Source: Hyphomonas sp. Mor2 (GTDB taxonomy: Bacteria > Pseudomonadota > Alphaproteobacteria > Caulobacterales > Hyphomonadaceae). From it: 64,000 nt of DNA. A model generated the notes under the pieces. The model did not search any database. It had not been told where the DNA came from and saw only the letters and a list, made by a program, of their open reading frames with translations. Positions 24,792 to 34,616 of this stretch are shown piece after piece (position 1 is the stretch's first letter; every line of letters starts with the position of its first letter). Position numbers and translations under genes: made by a program. The DNA lies in assembly GCF_001854405.1 (NCBI RefSeq), contig NZ_CP017718.1, forward strand, positions 3,286,001 to 3,350,000, given 5' to 3'.

Positions 24792-26230
24792 TCTTGAAAG
24801 ACATGTTCCCTGCACTGACCGGTTCTGACGCGGAGAGGGCCATAAAGGGCCTGACTGCCGACAGTCGCCGCGTGGAGCCAGGCTTCGTATTTGCTGCCAT
24901 GCAAGGTGTGGTCACGGATGGGCGCAAATTTATTCCGTCCGCCATCGAAGCCGGGGCTGTCGCTGTGCTCGGTGAGGCCCTTCCTCCGATCGACGGGGCT
25001 ATCGCGCTTGAAGTCGATAATGCGCGCCTGGCATTGGCTGAGGCATCGGCGCGGTTCTACGCAAGGCAGCCAGAGACCATTGTCGCGGTCACAGGCACCA
25101 ATGGCAAAAGCTCGACGGTCGATTTCCTACGCCAGATCTGGGACGGTGCCGGACTTCGCGCCGCCAGCATGGGCACGCTCGGCGCGATTGGTCCGAACGG
25201 CCATATCGATCTCGGACACACGACGCCGGACCCGGTTGCCATTCACGCCACCCTGCAGACCCTGGCAGACGATGGCGTGTCACATGTTGCGATGGAAGCG
25301 TCTTCGCATGGCCTCGATCAGTATCGCCTGGACGCGGTCAGCCTGGCGGGCGTGGCGTTCACGAACCTGACCCAGGATCATTTGGACTATCATGAGACGA
25401 TGGACGAGTATCGCGCCGCCAAATTGCGCCTGTTCTCTGAACTCGCGCCGCGCGGATGTCCAGCCGTGGTCAATGCTGACAGCGACCAGCGTCTGTTCTT
25501 TGAAGAAGCGGCAAAGTCTGCGGGTCTGGATATTGTCTCGGTCGGCTGGCGCGGAAATGATTTGAAGATTGAAGAGCTGATGCCGAAGGCCACCGGCCAA
25601 CGCCTGTTCCTGGACTGGCGCGGTGAAAAGGCGGCCATCGATCTGCCTCTGATCGGCGAGTTTCAGGCGCTGAACGCACTGACCGCCGCGGGCCTTGCGC
25701 TGGCGGGCGGCACGGAGTTGCAGGCCGTGGCGTCGGGTATGGCGGCGTTGAAGCCGGTAAAGGGACGGCTCGAATATGTCGGCGAAACGGCGGATGGCGC
25801 TGGCGTGTTTGTTGATTATGCGCACACGCCCGCAGGGCTTGATGTGTTGATCCGCGCCGCCCGCCCGCATACAGCGGGACGCCTGATTGTCGTCTTCGGG
25901 TGCGGCGGCGATCGCGATCGTGGCAAACGTCCTTTGATGGGTGAGGTTGCCGCGAAGCATGCCGATCGGGTCATCGTGACCGATGACAATCCACGCAGTG
26001 AAGATCCGGCTTTTATCCGCTCGGAAGTTCTGGCCGGGGTGCCTGACGGGATCGAGATCGGCGATCGCGGTGAGGCGATCCGGCACGCCATCAAGGATCT
26101 ACGCAGAGGCGACACGCTGCTGATTGCGGGCAAGGGTCATGAGACCGGCCAGATTATCGGCGACACGATTGTGCCCTTCAGTGATCAGGACACAGCGCTC
26201 GCGGCGCTGAAGGAGGCGGCCAATGTCTAG
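24788..26230 (+). CDS. murE: UDP-MurNAc-L-Ala-D-Glu:meso-DAP ligase MurE
   Basis: Cytoplasmic Mur ligase that adds the third stem-peptide residue. The 480-residue protein has the ATP loop TGTNGKSSTVDF, the central and C-terminal Mur domains, and the motif DDNPRSEDP near residue 398, which selects meso-diaminopimelate. This implies an ordinary DAP-type peptidoglycan. It ends with GGAGGCGGCCAATG, which offers a coupled start to a following gene (normally murF), but murF itself is not there. Confidence 0.97.
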   Translation: MILKDMFPALTGSDAERAIKGLTADSRRVEPGFVFAAMQGVVTDGRKFIPSAIEAGAVAVLGEALPPIDGAIALEVDNARLALAEASARFYARQPETIVAVTGTNGKSSTVDFLRQIWDGAGLRAASMGTLGAIGPNGHIDLGHTTPDPVAIHATLQTLADDGVSHVAMEASSHGLDQYRLDAVSLAGVAFTNLTQDHLDYHETMDEYRAAKLRLFSELAPRGCPAVVNADSDQRLFFEEAAKSAGLDIVSVGWRGNDLKIEELMPKATGQRLFLDWRGEKAAIDLPLIGEFQALNALTAAGLALAGGTELQAVASGMAALKPVKGRLEYVGETADGAGVFVDYAHTPAGLDVLIRAARPHTAGRLIVVFGCGGDRDRGKRPLMGEVAAKHADRVIVTDDNPRSEDPAFIRSEVLAGVPDGIEIGDRGEAIRHAIKDLRRGDTLLIAGKGHETGQIIGDTIVPFSDQDTALAALKEAANV

Positions 26231-26660
26231 CGCGCTGTCTTCTTCCATTCGCTTGGTGTCTCGATCGGCAACCGTCGCGGATTCATCCACAGAATTTCGC
26301 GCGCGGCAGGGATCGGCCTGGTCAGCGCTGGCGACAACGGCGCGCCGGATTTCATCCGAAAACGGAGAAGTTGCTTTCCTGACAATGGGTTCTCCCCTCT
26401 CAGGCCAAGGTCCCGAGGCGCAGGCGTCGCCTACGTGGATGACAGAACGAAACGAGTCCGTCTCGGCCCGCATCATTCCAATCCGGAATCCTAACGGAAA
26501 AGATAAGCTGATTTCAGCGGGCGGACTCTTGTTAAAGACACCGAATACCCCCGAAATACTGCTGTCCGCAGACGAGTTGCGCCAACAGAGCGTTACCGCA
26601 GACGGACAGGTGATGGACCGCGGCGCAGAAGGTGCTGCAGGGGGTTATGATGCTATATGA
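26223..26660 (+). CDS. Unrecognised ORF occupying the murF slot
   Basis: A 145-codon frame between murE and mraY. Its ATG overlaps the murE 3' end by 8 bp and follows GGAGG, just as a native murF start would, and the first residues MSSAL resemble the start of some MurF proteins. Beyond that nothing matches a Mur ligase: there is no TGTNGKT-type loop and no Mur domain motif. The protein is rich in Ser, Thr and Arg, has weaker codon bias than its neighbours, and other frames (including an antisense one) are also open. It may be a new small gene, a replaced sequence after murF loss, or non-coding. It overlaps the mraY start by about 10 bp. Confidence 0.35.
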   Translation: MSSALSSSIRLVSRSATVADSSTEFRARQGSAWSALATTARRISSENGEVAFLTMGSPLSGQGPEAQASPTWMTERNESVSARIIPIRNPNGKDKLISAGGLLLKTPNTPEILLSADELRQQSVTADGQVMDRGAEGAAGGYDAI

Positions 26661-27843
26661 ATGGCTGGCCACAGATGAAGGGCCGCTGCGACTTTTCAAC
26701 TATCTGACCTTCCGGACCGGATTGGCGCTGATGACAGCGTTTCTGTTCACCGTGATCACGGGCGGATGGGTGATCAATCTGTTGCGGGCGCGTCAGGGCA
26801 AAGGGCAGCCGATTCGCGATTTGTCGCTGGAAGCGCAGCTCTCCAAGCAGGGCACGCCGACCATGGGCGGGTTCCTGATCTGGATTGGCCTGTTGCTGGG
26901 CACGGTTCTGTTTGCCGACCTCGAGAACCCCTACATTTGGGTCGTTCTGGGCGTCTCGCTCTCTTATGCCTTTCTCGGTTTTCTGGACGATTATGCCAAA
27001 GTCACCAAGCAGAGCACAGACGGCGTCTCGGCTCGGCTGCGGCTTGGCACAGAGTTTCTGATCGCCGCGCTCGCGGGCGCCTTCATCATGGGCCTGCACG
27101 GCGCGCATACGCCGCTGGGACATGCCGAATGGGGCGCGCTCAATCCGCTGGCCGAATGGGTCGCGCAATTTGCACCGGAGACATCCGTTGAGCGCAACGA
27201 AGCGTCTTTCTCTGGCGGCGTCGCGATCCCGTTCGTGAATGACTATTTCCTGCCGCTCGGCGGCTTCTTTGTGTTGTTCGCCTGCATTGTGATCGTTGGC
27301 TTTGCCAATGCCGTGAACTTTACCGACGGACTGGATGGGCTTGCGATTGTACCGATCATGTTTACCGGCGCGGCGTTTGCCCTGATTGCCTATCTGACCG
27401 GTAACTTCGTGTTCGCAGGCTATCTCGGCATCCAGTTCACCCCGGGCGCCGGTGAGATGGCCGTGTTGATGGGCGCGATGATGGGCGCTGGCATGGGGTT
27501 CCTCTGGTACAATGCCTATCCCGCGAAAGTGTTCATGGGCGACACTGGATCGCTTGGCCTGGGCGGCCTGATCGGCGTCGTCGCGGTCGCCATTAAGCAT
27601 GAGTTTGCGCTCGCTGTGATTGGCGGCCTGTTTGTGCTCGAAGTGCTCTCCGTCGTCCTGCAGATCAGCTGGTTCAAGATCACCCGCAAACTCACGGGTG
27701 AAGGCAAGCGCATCTTCCTGATGGCGCCATTGCACCATCATTTCCAGAAAAAGAACTGGCCCGAGACCCGGGTCGTGGTCCGCTTCTGGATCCTGTCCAT
27801 CCTGTTCGCCCTGATGGGCCTCGCCACGCTGAAACTGAGGTAA
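26650..27843 (+). CDS. mraY: Phospho-MurNAc-pentapeptide transferase MraY
   Basis: Integral membrane enzyme that makes lipid I from UDP-MurNAc-pentapeptide and undecaprenyl phosphate. 397 residues, about ten membrane helices. Family motifs: [30 protein letters not shown] and [11 protein letters not shown], and the tail [17 protein letters not shown] start at the second ATG of an ATGATG pair (26650), five bases after AGGGGG; 26647 or a GTG at 26632 are alternatives. Its substrate requires MurF and Ddl activity, neither encoded in this cluster. Confidence 0.96.
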   Translation: MLYEWLATDEGPLRLFNYLTFRTGLALMTAFLFTVITGGWVINLLRARQGKGQPIRDLSLEAQLSKQGTPTMGGFLIWIGLLLGTVLFADLENPYIWVVLGVSLSYAFLGFLDDYAKVTKQSTDGVSARLRLGTEFLIAALAGAFIMGLHGAHTPLGHAEWGALNPLAEWVAQFAPETSVERNEASFSGGVAIPFVNDYFLPLGGFFVLFACIVIVGFANAVNFTDGLDGLAIVPIMFTGAAFALIAYLTGNFVFAGYLGIQFTPGAGEMAVLMGAMMGAGMGFLWYNAYPAKVFMGDTGSLGLGGLIGVVAVAIKHEFALAVIGGLFVLEVLSVVLQISWFKITRKLTGEGKRIFLMAPLHHHFQKKNWPETRVVVRFWILSILFALMGLATLKLR

Positions 27844-27853
27844 TGCCCGCAAG

Positions 27854-29275
27854 ATGATCCCGATCACCGAATATGCAGGGCGCGATGTCGCCGTCTATGG
27901 CCTGGGCCGCACCGGATTGTCCGCTGCGAAAGCCCTGGCGGCAGGCGGCGCGCGCGTGCATGCCTGGGATGATGGGGAGGCGGCGCGCGCCAAGGCCGAG
28001 GCGGAAGGCGTGAATGTCAGCGACATCAACAAGCGGGACTGGCAGAAATTCGCGGCATTGGTGCTCTCGCCCGGTATCCCGTTCCGCTTCCCGCAGCCGC
28101 ATCGCCTGGTCCGCATGGCGGAGATGATGAATGTGCCGGTGGTCGGCGACATGGAACTCTTCGCTCGGGCCGTGCAGGCCTTGCCGGAAAAGGGACGTCC
28201 CAAAGTGATCGGCATTACCGGAACCAATGGCAAATCCACGACCACGGCGCTGATCGGCCACATCCTCAAGGAAGCTGGGCGAGACGTGCGCGTCGGCGGC
28301 AATATCGGCAAGGGCGTACTCGACATGGCGGCCCTGAACGCCAATGCGACCTATGTGCTGGAGCTCTCCTCCTATCAACTCGACCTGGTCGAAAGCCTGC
28401 GCTGTGATGTGGCGGTGTTTCTCAATATCTCGCCGGATCATCTCGACCGACATGGTGGCATGGACGGATATGTCGCCGCCAAGAAGCGCATCTTTGCCAA
28501 TCAACGCCCGCGCGACACTGCAGTGGTCGGGATTGACGATCCACATAGTCAAGCGATCGCCATGGGCCGCCAGCGTCCGGGCGGCGCACGTGTGGTTCAG
28601 ATCAGCTCCGAATTCGGTCTCGCGCGCGGGGTCAGCGCGGTCGATGGCCATCTTTATGACAGCACAGGGGGACAGGCGATCCGCGTGGGCGATCTGGTTG
28701 AAGCCGAGGCGTTGCCTGGGCGTCACAATCATCAAAACGCCGCCGCCGCATACGCTGCCTGTCATGCGATCGGCATCGCGCCGGGTCGGATCATGACGGC
28801 GATCCGTTCCTTCCCCGGCCTACCGCATCGGATGGAACTGGTTGGCGAAGTGGAAGGCGTTCGCTTCGTCAATGACAGCAAGGCGACCAATGCCCAGGCG
28901 GCTGAACAAGCGCTGAAAACCTGGCCGCGCGTGCACTGGATTGCAGGCGGCGTGCCCAAGGCGGAAGGGATTGAACCGCTCGCACCCTGGTTCGATCGGG
29001 TCGCGCAAGCCTATCTGATCGGGGAGAGCGAAGCCGCCTTCGCAAAAACGCTGCAGGACAAGGCGGCGACAGTGAAATGCGGCACTCTGGAAGCGGCGAC
29101 GCAAGCCGCCTTTGATGCAGCCAAGGCGTCGGGCGAGCCCAATCCGATTGTCCTCCTGTCACCAGCTTGCGCGAGCTTTGACCAGTTCAAGGATTTCGAG
29201 GCGCGAGGGGATGCCTTCCGCGAGATTGTACAACGCCTGGCGGCGCAGGTGACGCCGCAAAAAGAAGCGGTTTAG
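27854..29275 (+). CDS. murD: UDP-MurNAc-L-alanine:D-glutamate ligase MurD
   Basis: Adds D-glutamate to UDP-MurNAc-L-Ala. The 473-residue protein has the N-terminal Rossmann domain (VAVYGLGRTGLSAAKAL), the ATP loop GITGTNGKSTTTALIG at about residue 117, the ELSSYQLD motif, NDSKATNAQAA and the end motif LLSPACASFDQFKDFEARG. Length and order are normal. It follows mraY by 10 bp and precedes ftsW by 9 bp. Confidence 0.97.
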   Translation: MIPITEYAGRDVAVYGLGRTGLSAAKALAAGGARVHAWDDGEAARAKAEAEGVNVSDINKRDWQKFAALVLSPGIPFRFPQPHRLVRMAEMMNVPVVGDMELFARAVQALPEKGRPKVIGITGTNGKSTTTALIGHILKEAGRDVRVGGNIGKGVLDMAALNANATYVLELSSYQLDLVESLRCDVAVFLNISPDHLDRHGGMDGYVAAKKRIFANQRPRDTAVVGIDDPHSQAIAMGRQRPGGARVVQISSEFGLARGVSAVDGHLYDSTGGQAIRVGDLVEAEALPGRHNHQNAAAAYAACHAIGIAPGRIMTAIRSFPGLPHRMELVGEVEGVRFVNDSKATNAQAAEQALKTWPRVHWIAGGVPKAEGIEPLAPWFDRVAQAYLIGESEAAFAKTLQDKAATVKCGTLEAATQAAFDAAKASGEPNPIVLLSPACASFDQFKDFEARGDAFREIVQRLAAQVTPQKEAV

Positions 29276-29284
29276 GGGGCGGGC

Positions 29285-30421
29285 ATGGTCGAGGTTGCCC
29301 TTCGTCCGCGCTCCGCGACAGGTCGTTTCCTCGAATGGCATCGCGGTCTCGACTGGCCGATCCTCATGTCGGCCATACTGCTTCTGTGTACCGGCCTGCT
29401 CATGTCGCTCGCGGCGGGACCGCCAGCCGCTGAGCGGCTCGGCTATGCCGACAGTTTCTATTTCGTCAAACGCCAGGCCATGTTTGTCGGCGCCGCGGTG
29501 ATTGTCATGATCGGTACGAGCCTGCTCGAGCGGGTGTGGGCAAGGCGACTGGCCGCTCTGGTCTTTATCGGGGCGCTGTCTCTGATGGCTTATATTCTGA
29601 TATCCGGCCAAGAGGACGTAAAAGGTGCGCAGCGCTGGATCCGGCTGGGCGGCTTCGGCTTGCAACCCTCGGAATTCGTCAAACCGGCCTTGATCGTCTT
29701 GACCGGATGGTTGCTGGCACAGCGCGCGCTTTATCCCAAGGGGCCTTGGGCTGCGATTACGTTGGTCTTTTTCTGCGTCACGCTTGGCTTGCTGCTGTTG
29801 CAGCCGGACGTTGGACAGTCAGCTTTGCTGACGGCGGCCTTTATCGTCACCTTCTTTGTCTCTGGCCTGCCCTGGCGTTGGGCAGCGGTGTTTGCGGGTG
29901 GGGGCGCAGCCTTGTCGGGTCTGCTCTATGCAACGCTGCCGCATGTCAGGTTCCGCATCAATTCCTTCATCAACCCAACCGACTATGACACTTATCAGAT
30001 CGACAAGGCGGCCGAGGCGATCGGCCGTGGCGGCCTGTTCGGCGTCGGACCCGGTGAGGGCAAGATCAAGTCGTCCTTACCGGATGCGCATACCGATTTC
30101 ATCTACGCGGTTCTTGGCGAGGAGTTTGGCTATATCGCGGCCGTCGGGTTGATCTTCATCTTTGGCTTCATTGTGTGGAAAGGGCTCAGGGCGGCGGCGC
30201 GGCTGCATGATCCTTATCCACGTGCTGCAGCGACCGGATTGTTTACGCTTTTTGGTCTTCAGGCCGCCATAAACATCGCGGTAAATGTCAGCCTCATACC
30301 GCCAAAGGGAATGACGCTGCCATTCATTTCCTCCGGTGGCTCGTCAATGTTGGGGATTGCGCTAACGCTAGGATTGGCGCTGGCCCTGATCCGGCGGGGA
30401 CATACAAGCGTGAAGGGTTAA
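29285..30421 (+). CDS. ftsW: Peptidoglycan glycosyltransferase FtsW
   Basis: SEDS-family septal glycan polymerase, 378 residues with about ten membrane helices. Family landmarks are [18 protein letters not shown] with the conserved GFQPSE-like loop, [12 protein letters not shown] with the catalytic-type Asp, and [10 protein letters not shown] near the C-terminus. It works with FtsI (PBP3). The stop TAA is two bases before the murG ATG. Confidence 0.96.
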   Translation: MVEVALRPRSATGRFLEWHRGLDWPILMSAILLLCTGLLMSLAAGPPAAERLGYADSFYFVKRQAMFVGAAVIVMIGTSLLERVWARRLAALVFIGALSLMAYILISGQEDVKGAQRWIRLGGFGLQPSEFVKPALIVLTGWLLAQRALYPKGPWAAITLVFFCVTLGLLLLQPDVGQSALLTAAFIVTFFVSGLPWRWAAVFAGGGAALSGLLYATLPHVRFRINSFINPTDYDTYQIDKAAEAIGRGGLFGVGPGEGKIKSSLPDAHTDFIYAVLGEEFGYIAAVGLIFIFGFIVWKGLRAAARLHDPYPRAAATGLFTLFGLQAAINIAVNVSLIPPKGMTLPFISSGGSSMLGIALTLGLALALIRRGHTSVKG

Positions 30422-30422
30422 A

Positions 30423-31517
30423 ATGAGCGACAAACCCCTTGTTGTGATCGGGGCAGGCGGGACCGGCGGACATATGTTTCCTGCCGCTGCCTTTGCCGAA
30501 GAGATGGCGACCCGCGGCTGGGAGGTTGGCCTGATCAGCGATAGCCGCGGCCTGCGCTATGCCGAAAAGTTCCCAGCCGACTGGAAGATGGAAGTCCAGG
30601 CGGCGAGTCCGAACCTGCGCAAGCCCTGGACGCTGCCAGGGACGGCGATGAAGCTTCGCGCGGGTGTGAATACGGCGGCTCGGAAATTCAAAAGGGAAAA
30701 CAAACCTGCCCTGGTGGCCGGATTTGGCGGGTATCCCGCTTATCCCGCCTTGTCGGCGGGGCGACGGCTGGGCATTCCATTGCTCATCCATGAACAGAAC
30801 GCCGTCCTGGGCCGGGTGAACCGGACGTTTGCGAACAAGGCGGCGGTGGTCGCCTCCGGGTTTGAGCGCCTTGATCGCCTGCCGGGTGGCGCCAATCACC
30901 AGCCGATCGGCAATCCTGTACGGGCACCGATTGCCGCCATGCGCGATGTGCCCTTCCCAAGTATGGAGGGGGAACTCACGGTCTTCATCACGGGCGGGTC
31001 GCAAGGCGCGCGCATTCTCGGTGAAGCCATCCCGCTGGCATTGGCCAATCACATTCCAGCGCCGCTGCGCGCCCGCCTGCATGTTGTCCAGCAGGTGCGC
31101 GAGGAACAGATGCATCAGGTTCGCGCGATCTATGACAAGGTGCAGATGAACGCGACGCTGCAGCCCTTTTTCTCGGACATGCCCGATCGACTGGCCGCGG
31201 CGCATCTGGTGATTGCACGTTCCGGTGCCGGGACCGTCAGCGAGATTGCTGCGGTCGGACGCCCCTCCATCCTGATCCCGCTCAAGATTGCCATGGACAA
31301 TCACCAGGAAGCCAATGCCGAAGGCCTCGTCGAAGCGGGCGGCGCCGACATGCTGCTGGAAGATAATCTTTATCCCAATTTGCTTGGAGAGTTGATCGCA
31401 CTGCGATTGAACGATGCCAACGACTTGGCGGTGCGGGCGGCGGCAGCTAAAGCGCTTGGGAATGTGCGCGCGGCGCAGGATCTCGCAGATATGGCTGAGC
31501 AAATCTCGGCGCGCTGA
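30423..31517 (+). CDS. murG: UDP-GlcNAc:lipid I N-acetylglucosaminyltransferase MurG
   Basis: Membrane-associated GT-B enzyme that forms lipid II. The 364-residue protein has the N-terminal glycine loop [25 protein letters not shown], the second glycine motif [11 protein letters not shown] and the donor-binding block [25 protein letters not shown]. All are intact. Between ftsW and murC in the normal dcw order. Confidence 0.97.
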   Translation: MSDKPLVVIGAGGTGGHMFPAAAFAEEMATRGWEVGLISDSRGLRYAEKFPADWKMEVQAASPNLRKPWTLPGTAMKLRAGVNTAARKFKRENKPALVAGFGGYPAYPALSAGRRLGIPLLIHEQNAVLGRVNRTFANKAAVVASGFERLDRLPGGANHQPIGNPVRAPIAAMRDVPFPSMEGELTVFITGGSQGARILGEAIPLALANHIPAPLRARLHVVQQVREEQMHQVRAIYDKVQMNATLQPFFSDMPDRLAAAHLVIARSGAGTVSEIAAVGRPSILIPLKIAMDNHQEANAEGLVEAGGADMLLEDNLYPNLLGELIALRLNDANDLAVRAAAAKALGNVRAAQDLADMAEQISAR

Positions 31518-31535
31518 TTTGAAAGTACGAAGCGA

Positions 31536-32945
31536 ATGAAACCCAGTCCAACACCCTTTCCGCTCGGTCCCGCTCATCTTGTCGGTATTGGCGGCATTGG
31601 CATGTCCGGTATTGCCGAGATCATGATCAATCTTGGCTATCAGGTGCAGGGCTCGGATATGAAGGACAGTGCCAATGTCCAGCGCCTGCGGGAAAAGGGG
31701 GCGACGGTCCATATTGGCCACGTTGCCGAAAACGTCACCGGCACCAGCGCGGTGATCATTTCCAGCGCGATCAAGGATGACAATGTCGAGGTCCAGGCCG
31801 CACGTGCGGCTGGGATTCCGGTGGTGCGCCGCGCGGATATGCTGGCTGAAATCATTCGCCTGAAATGGACCGTCGCAGTCGCTGGTACGCACGGCAAGAC
31901 GACGACCACGACCATGGTTGCGGCTCTCCTCGACGGGGCAGGGATCGATCCGACCGTGATCAATGGCGGCATCATCAACGCCTATGGTTCGAACGCCAAG
32001 GCCGGCGATGGGGACTGGATCGTGCTCGAGGCTGACGAGTCTGATGGCACGTTCATGAAGATCCGCCCGACCATTGCCATCGTGACCAATATGGATCCTG
32101 AACACATGGAGCATTACGGCTCCATGGAGGCGCTACGGGCGGCGTTTGATACCTATGTTGGCAATATCCCGTTCTATGGGTTTGGCGTGCTCTGCACCGA
32201 TCATCCCGAAGTCGCCGCCATGGTGGCGCGCGTGTCAGATCGCCGGATTATCACCTATGGTTATAACCGCCAGGCCGATGTCCGCGCGGTGAATCTGCAA
32301 CCTTCGACCGAAGGCGTCACGTTCGATGTGATGATCCGCTCGAAACTGAACGCTGACGAGCGGGTAATCGAGCAGGTCTTTTTGCCCATGGCAGGGGAGC
32401 ATAATGTTTCCAACGCGCTTGCCGCGATTGCAGTCGCGGTTGAGCTTGGCGCCACCAATGATCAGCTGCGCGATAGTCTGAAGGCCTTTGGCGGCGTGAA
32501 ACGTCGATTCACGTCGGTCGGGGAATGGAATGGCGTGAAGATCATTGATGACTACGCTCACCACCCGGTCGAGATCGAAGCCTGCCTGAAAGCCGCACGC
32601 GCGATCCAAGGGCAGGGCCGTGTCATCGCGATCTCTCAGCCGCACCGCTTCTCGCGCTTGCAGGATCTGTTTGAAGAGTTCGCGCAATGCTATCGCGAGG
32701 CCGACATTGCTGTGATCACGCCGGTCTTTGCGGCCGGTGAGACGCCGATTGACGGAGTCGATCACGTGCATCTCGTTGAAAGCATGCAGGGTCATGGCCA
32801 CAAACAGGCCCAGCCGCTGGACGATCTGGAAACCTTACCAGAACTGATCCGCGAACTGGCCGAACCCGGCGATATGGTCGTGTGTATGGGCGCGGGGAGC
32901 ATCTCGGCCTATGCCAACGGACTAATCGAGAGGCTCGATTCCTGA
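31536..32945 (+). CDS. murC: UDP-MurNAc:L-alanine ligase MurC
   Basis: Adds the first residue (L-Ala) of the stem peptide. The 469-residue protein has [16 protein letters not shown] at the N-terminus, the ATP loop [15 protein letters not shown] at about residue 115, [20 protein letters not shown] and [12 protein letters not shown]. All domains are present. It is 18 bp after murG and about 100 bp before an exported protein gene. Confidence 0.97.
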   Translation: MKPSPTPFPLGPAHLVGIGGIGMSGIAEIMINLGYQVQGSDMKDSANVQRLREKGATVHIGHVAENVTGTSAVIISSAIKDDNVEVQAARAAGIPVVRRADMLAEIIRLKWTVAVAGTHGKTTTTTMVAALLDGAGIDPTVINGGIINAYGSNAKAGDGDWIVLEADESDGTFMKIRPTIAIVTNMDPEHMEHYGSMEALRAAFDTYVGNIPFYGFGVLCTDHPEVAAMVARVSDRRIITYGYNRQADVRAVNLQPSTEGVTFDVMIRSKLNADERVIEQVFLPMAGEHNVSNALAAIAVAVELGATNDQLRDSLKAFGGVKRRFTSVGEWNGVKIIDDYAHHPVEIEACLKAARAIQGQGRVIAISQPHRFSRLQDLFEEFAQCYREADIAVITPVFAAGETPIDGVDHVHLVESMQGHGHKQAQPLDDLETLPELIRELAEPGDMVVCMGAGSISAYANGLIERLDS

Positions 32946-33048
32946 CGCGTAGGGTAAATGCGGCCGGCGAAATTACCGAAATTTCCCTGAACTTTTATCA
33001 AAAACTCGATGGCCTAATCGTCGCCAGGATGACGAGAGGGACGACGTC

Positions 33049-33618
33049 GTGCGCTATAGAACTGCGTGTCTGGCGATGATTGTACTTGGCGGCGCCGTTG
33101 CGGGCGTGGCCGCCGATATCGCCGTGGAGGATGAGCCCGTCCTGCGCCTGCGCCTCGTCGATTCGACGCCGGTGATGGAGACACCAACTGCGCTGCGTCC
33201 GCGCTTTGACGCGCGGCTGACAGAGACATCGAGCGATCGCCTGACGCCGCGGGTTAGCGTCGTGGAAGCCGGTCGCATCGGGAAGTTCGCCCAGATTGCG
33301 ACACCACACCCAAATTTTGTTGTGACCGTCGGCGCTTCTGATGATGCCTCCGAGCTGGGACGGCAAATCGATCGTGCGATGACTGAGATGACCCGGAGCG
33401 ATCCGCTGTTTAACCGCCAATCTGACAGCGCGCCCTTTATTGGATTGGGTGTTCGTTCCGGGTCTTCCCCATCCGGTTGGTCCGCCAATGCCGCGATCGG
33501 GGTCGGGGTGATGAACCCACCGGACTATAGCCGGTTGTCTGGTACAACTGGCCCGCAATTGGCTGAGCAGTATCAGGCTGAAGCCAGCGCGCATTTCCGT
33601 CTCCGATACTCATTCTAG
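33049..33618 (+). CDS. Exported protein of unknown function inside the dcw cluster
   Basis: 189 residues with GTG start (GAGAGGG upstream), a signal peptide (CLAMIVLGGAVAGVAA) and no membrane segment after it. The middle is polar and the end HFRLRYSF has the alternating pattern and final Phe of an outer-membrane beta strand; GLGVRSG and AAIGVGVMN could be further strands. It may be a small outer-membrane or periplasmic protein. I recognise no family. Its place between murC and murB suggests co-expression with cell wall genes. Confidence 0.7.
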   Translation: MRYRTACLAMIVLGGAVAGVAADIAVEDEPVLRLRLVDSTPVMETPTALRPRFDARLTETSSDRLTPRVSVVEAGRIGKFAQIATPHPNFVVTVGASDDASELGRQIDRAMTEMTRSDPLFNRQSDSAPFIGLGVRSGSSPSGWSANAAIGVGVMNPPDYSRLSGTTGPQLAEQYQAEASAHFRLRYSF

Positions 33619-33686
33619 TCGGTAGGGACTGACACTGACCGTGCCTTCCCCCTTTTCGCTGACGCAGACAGGGGTTAGGGCAGGCT

Positions 33687-34616
33687 ATGGTTTTTAATCC
33701 TGAGTCGCTGCCACCCCTGCGGGGCAAACTGATCCAAGATGCACCGCTGGCGCCCTATACCTGGTTTCGCGTCGGAGGGAATGCAGATGCTCTGTTCCTG
33801 CCCGCTGATGACGCGGATCTTGCCGCGTTTCTGAAAGCGCTACCAGAAGACGTACCCGTGACCGTGCTTGGCGTTGGATCAAACACGATTGTGCGCGATG
33901 GCGGCATTGACGGCGTCGTGGTGCGTTTGATGGGGCGCTATTGGGGCGAGGTGAGACACAAGGACACCGCTGTGAGCGCCCGCGCCGGGGCGCTGGATCT
34001 GAGCGTCGCCAAGGCCGCCGCCAGAGCAGGCATTGCCGGGCTTTCCTTCCTGTCAGGTATCCCGGGATCGATCGGCGGAGCAGTGCGGACAAATGCCGGA
34101 TGCTATGGCCATGAACTGAGCGACGTGGTCACTGCGGTCGACGGCATCAGCCGTGCTGGTGCGCCCGTTACATTGCAACGCAAGGATATCGGCTTCTCCT
34201 ATCGCCATACAGACTTTGCCAGCAATATCATTGTCACGCAGTTGCATCTGGCCGGTAGCGGCATGGGTGACCCTGACGCACTGGCGGGTGAAATCGAGGC
34301 GCATCAACAGCGCCGCGCCGAGACGCAACCGATCAAGGACAAGACCGGTGGGTCGACCTTCGCCAATCCGGATCCCCCGGGCACGCCGGAGGCGCGGTCG
34401 AGCTGGAAACTGATCGACGCGGCTGGGTGCCGGGGCTTGCGTGTTGGCGGGGCTATGGTCAGCGAAAAGCACTGCAATTTCCTGATCAATACCGGTGCGG
34501 CGACCGCCGCTGATATTGAGGCGCTTGGCGAATTGGTGCGGGCCCGCGTCCTGGAGCATTCCGGCGTCGATCTGCGTTGGGAGATTCGCCGCATCGGTCG
34601 GATCCAGACGGGCTAG
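33687..34616 (+). CDS. murB: UDP-N-acetylenolpyruvoylglucosamine reductase MurB
   Basis: FAD- and NADPH-dependent reductase that completes UDP-MurNAc. The 309-residue protein has the FAD-binding [17 protein letters not shown], the [18 protein letters not shown] block, [12 protein letters not shown] and the catalytic-Ser region [15 protein letters not shown], as in type I/II MurB of alphaproteobacteria. Its stop overlaps the stop of the convergent TonB receptor gene by 4 bp, so transcription from the dcw promoter meets an opposing gene here. Confidence 0.97.
   Translation: MVFNPESLPPLRGKLIQDAPLAPYTWFRVGGNADALFLPADDADLAAFLKALPEDVPVTVLGVGSNTIVRDGGIDGVVVRLMGRYWGEVRHKDTAVSARAGALDLSVAKAAARAGIAGLSFLSGIPGSIGGAVRTNAGCYGHELSDVVTAVDGISRAGAPVTLQRKDIGFSYRHTDFASNIIVTQLHLAGSGMGDPDALAGEIEAHQQRRAETQPIKDKTGGSTFANPDPPGTPEARSSWKLIDAAGCRGLRVGGAMVSEKHCNFLINTGAATAADIEALGELVRARVLEHSGVDLRWEIRRIGRIQTG

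Noticed and set aside
26099-26476. Minus-strand frame in the murF slot as the real gene
   Set aside because: It runs into the well-supported 3' end of murE and shows no recognisable domain or ribosome binding site; left as an open question together with the plus-strand frame.
30324-32114. A 596-codon minus-strand frame across ftsW, murG and murC
   Set aside because: Covers parts of three genes that are clearly coding on the plus strand; composition is that of an antisense shadow.
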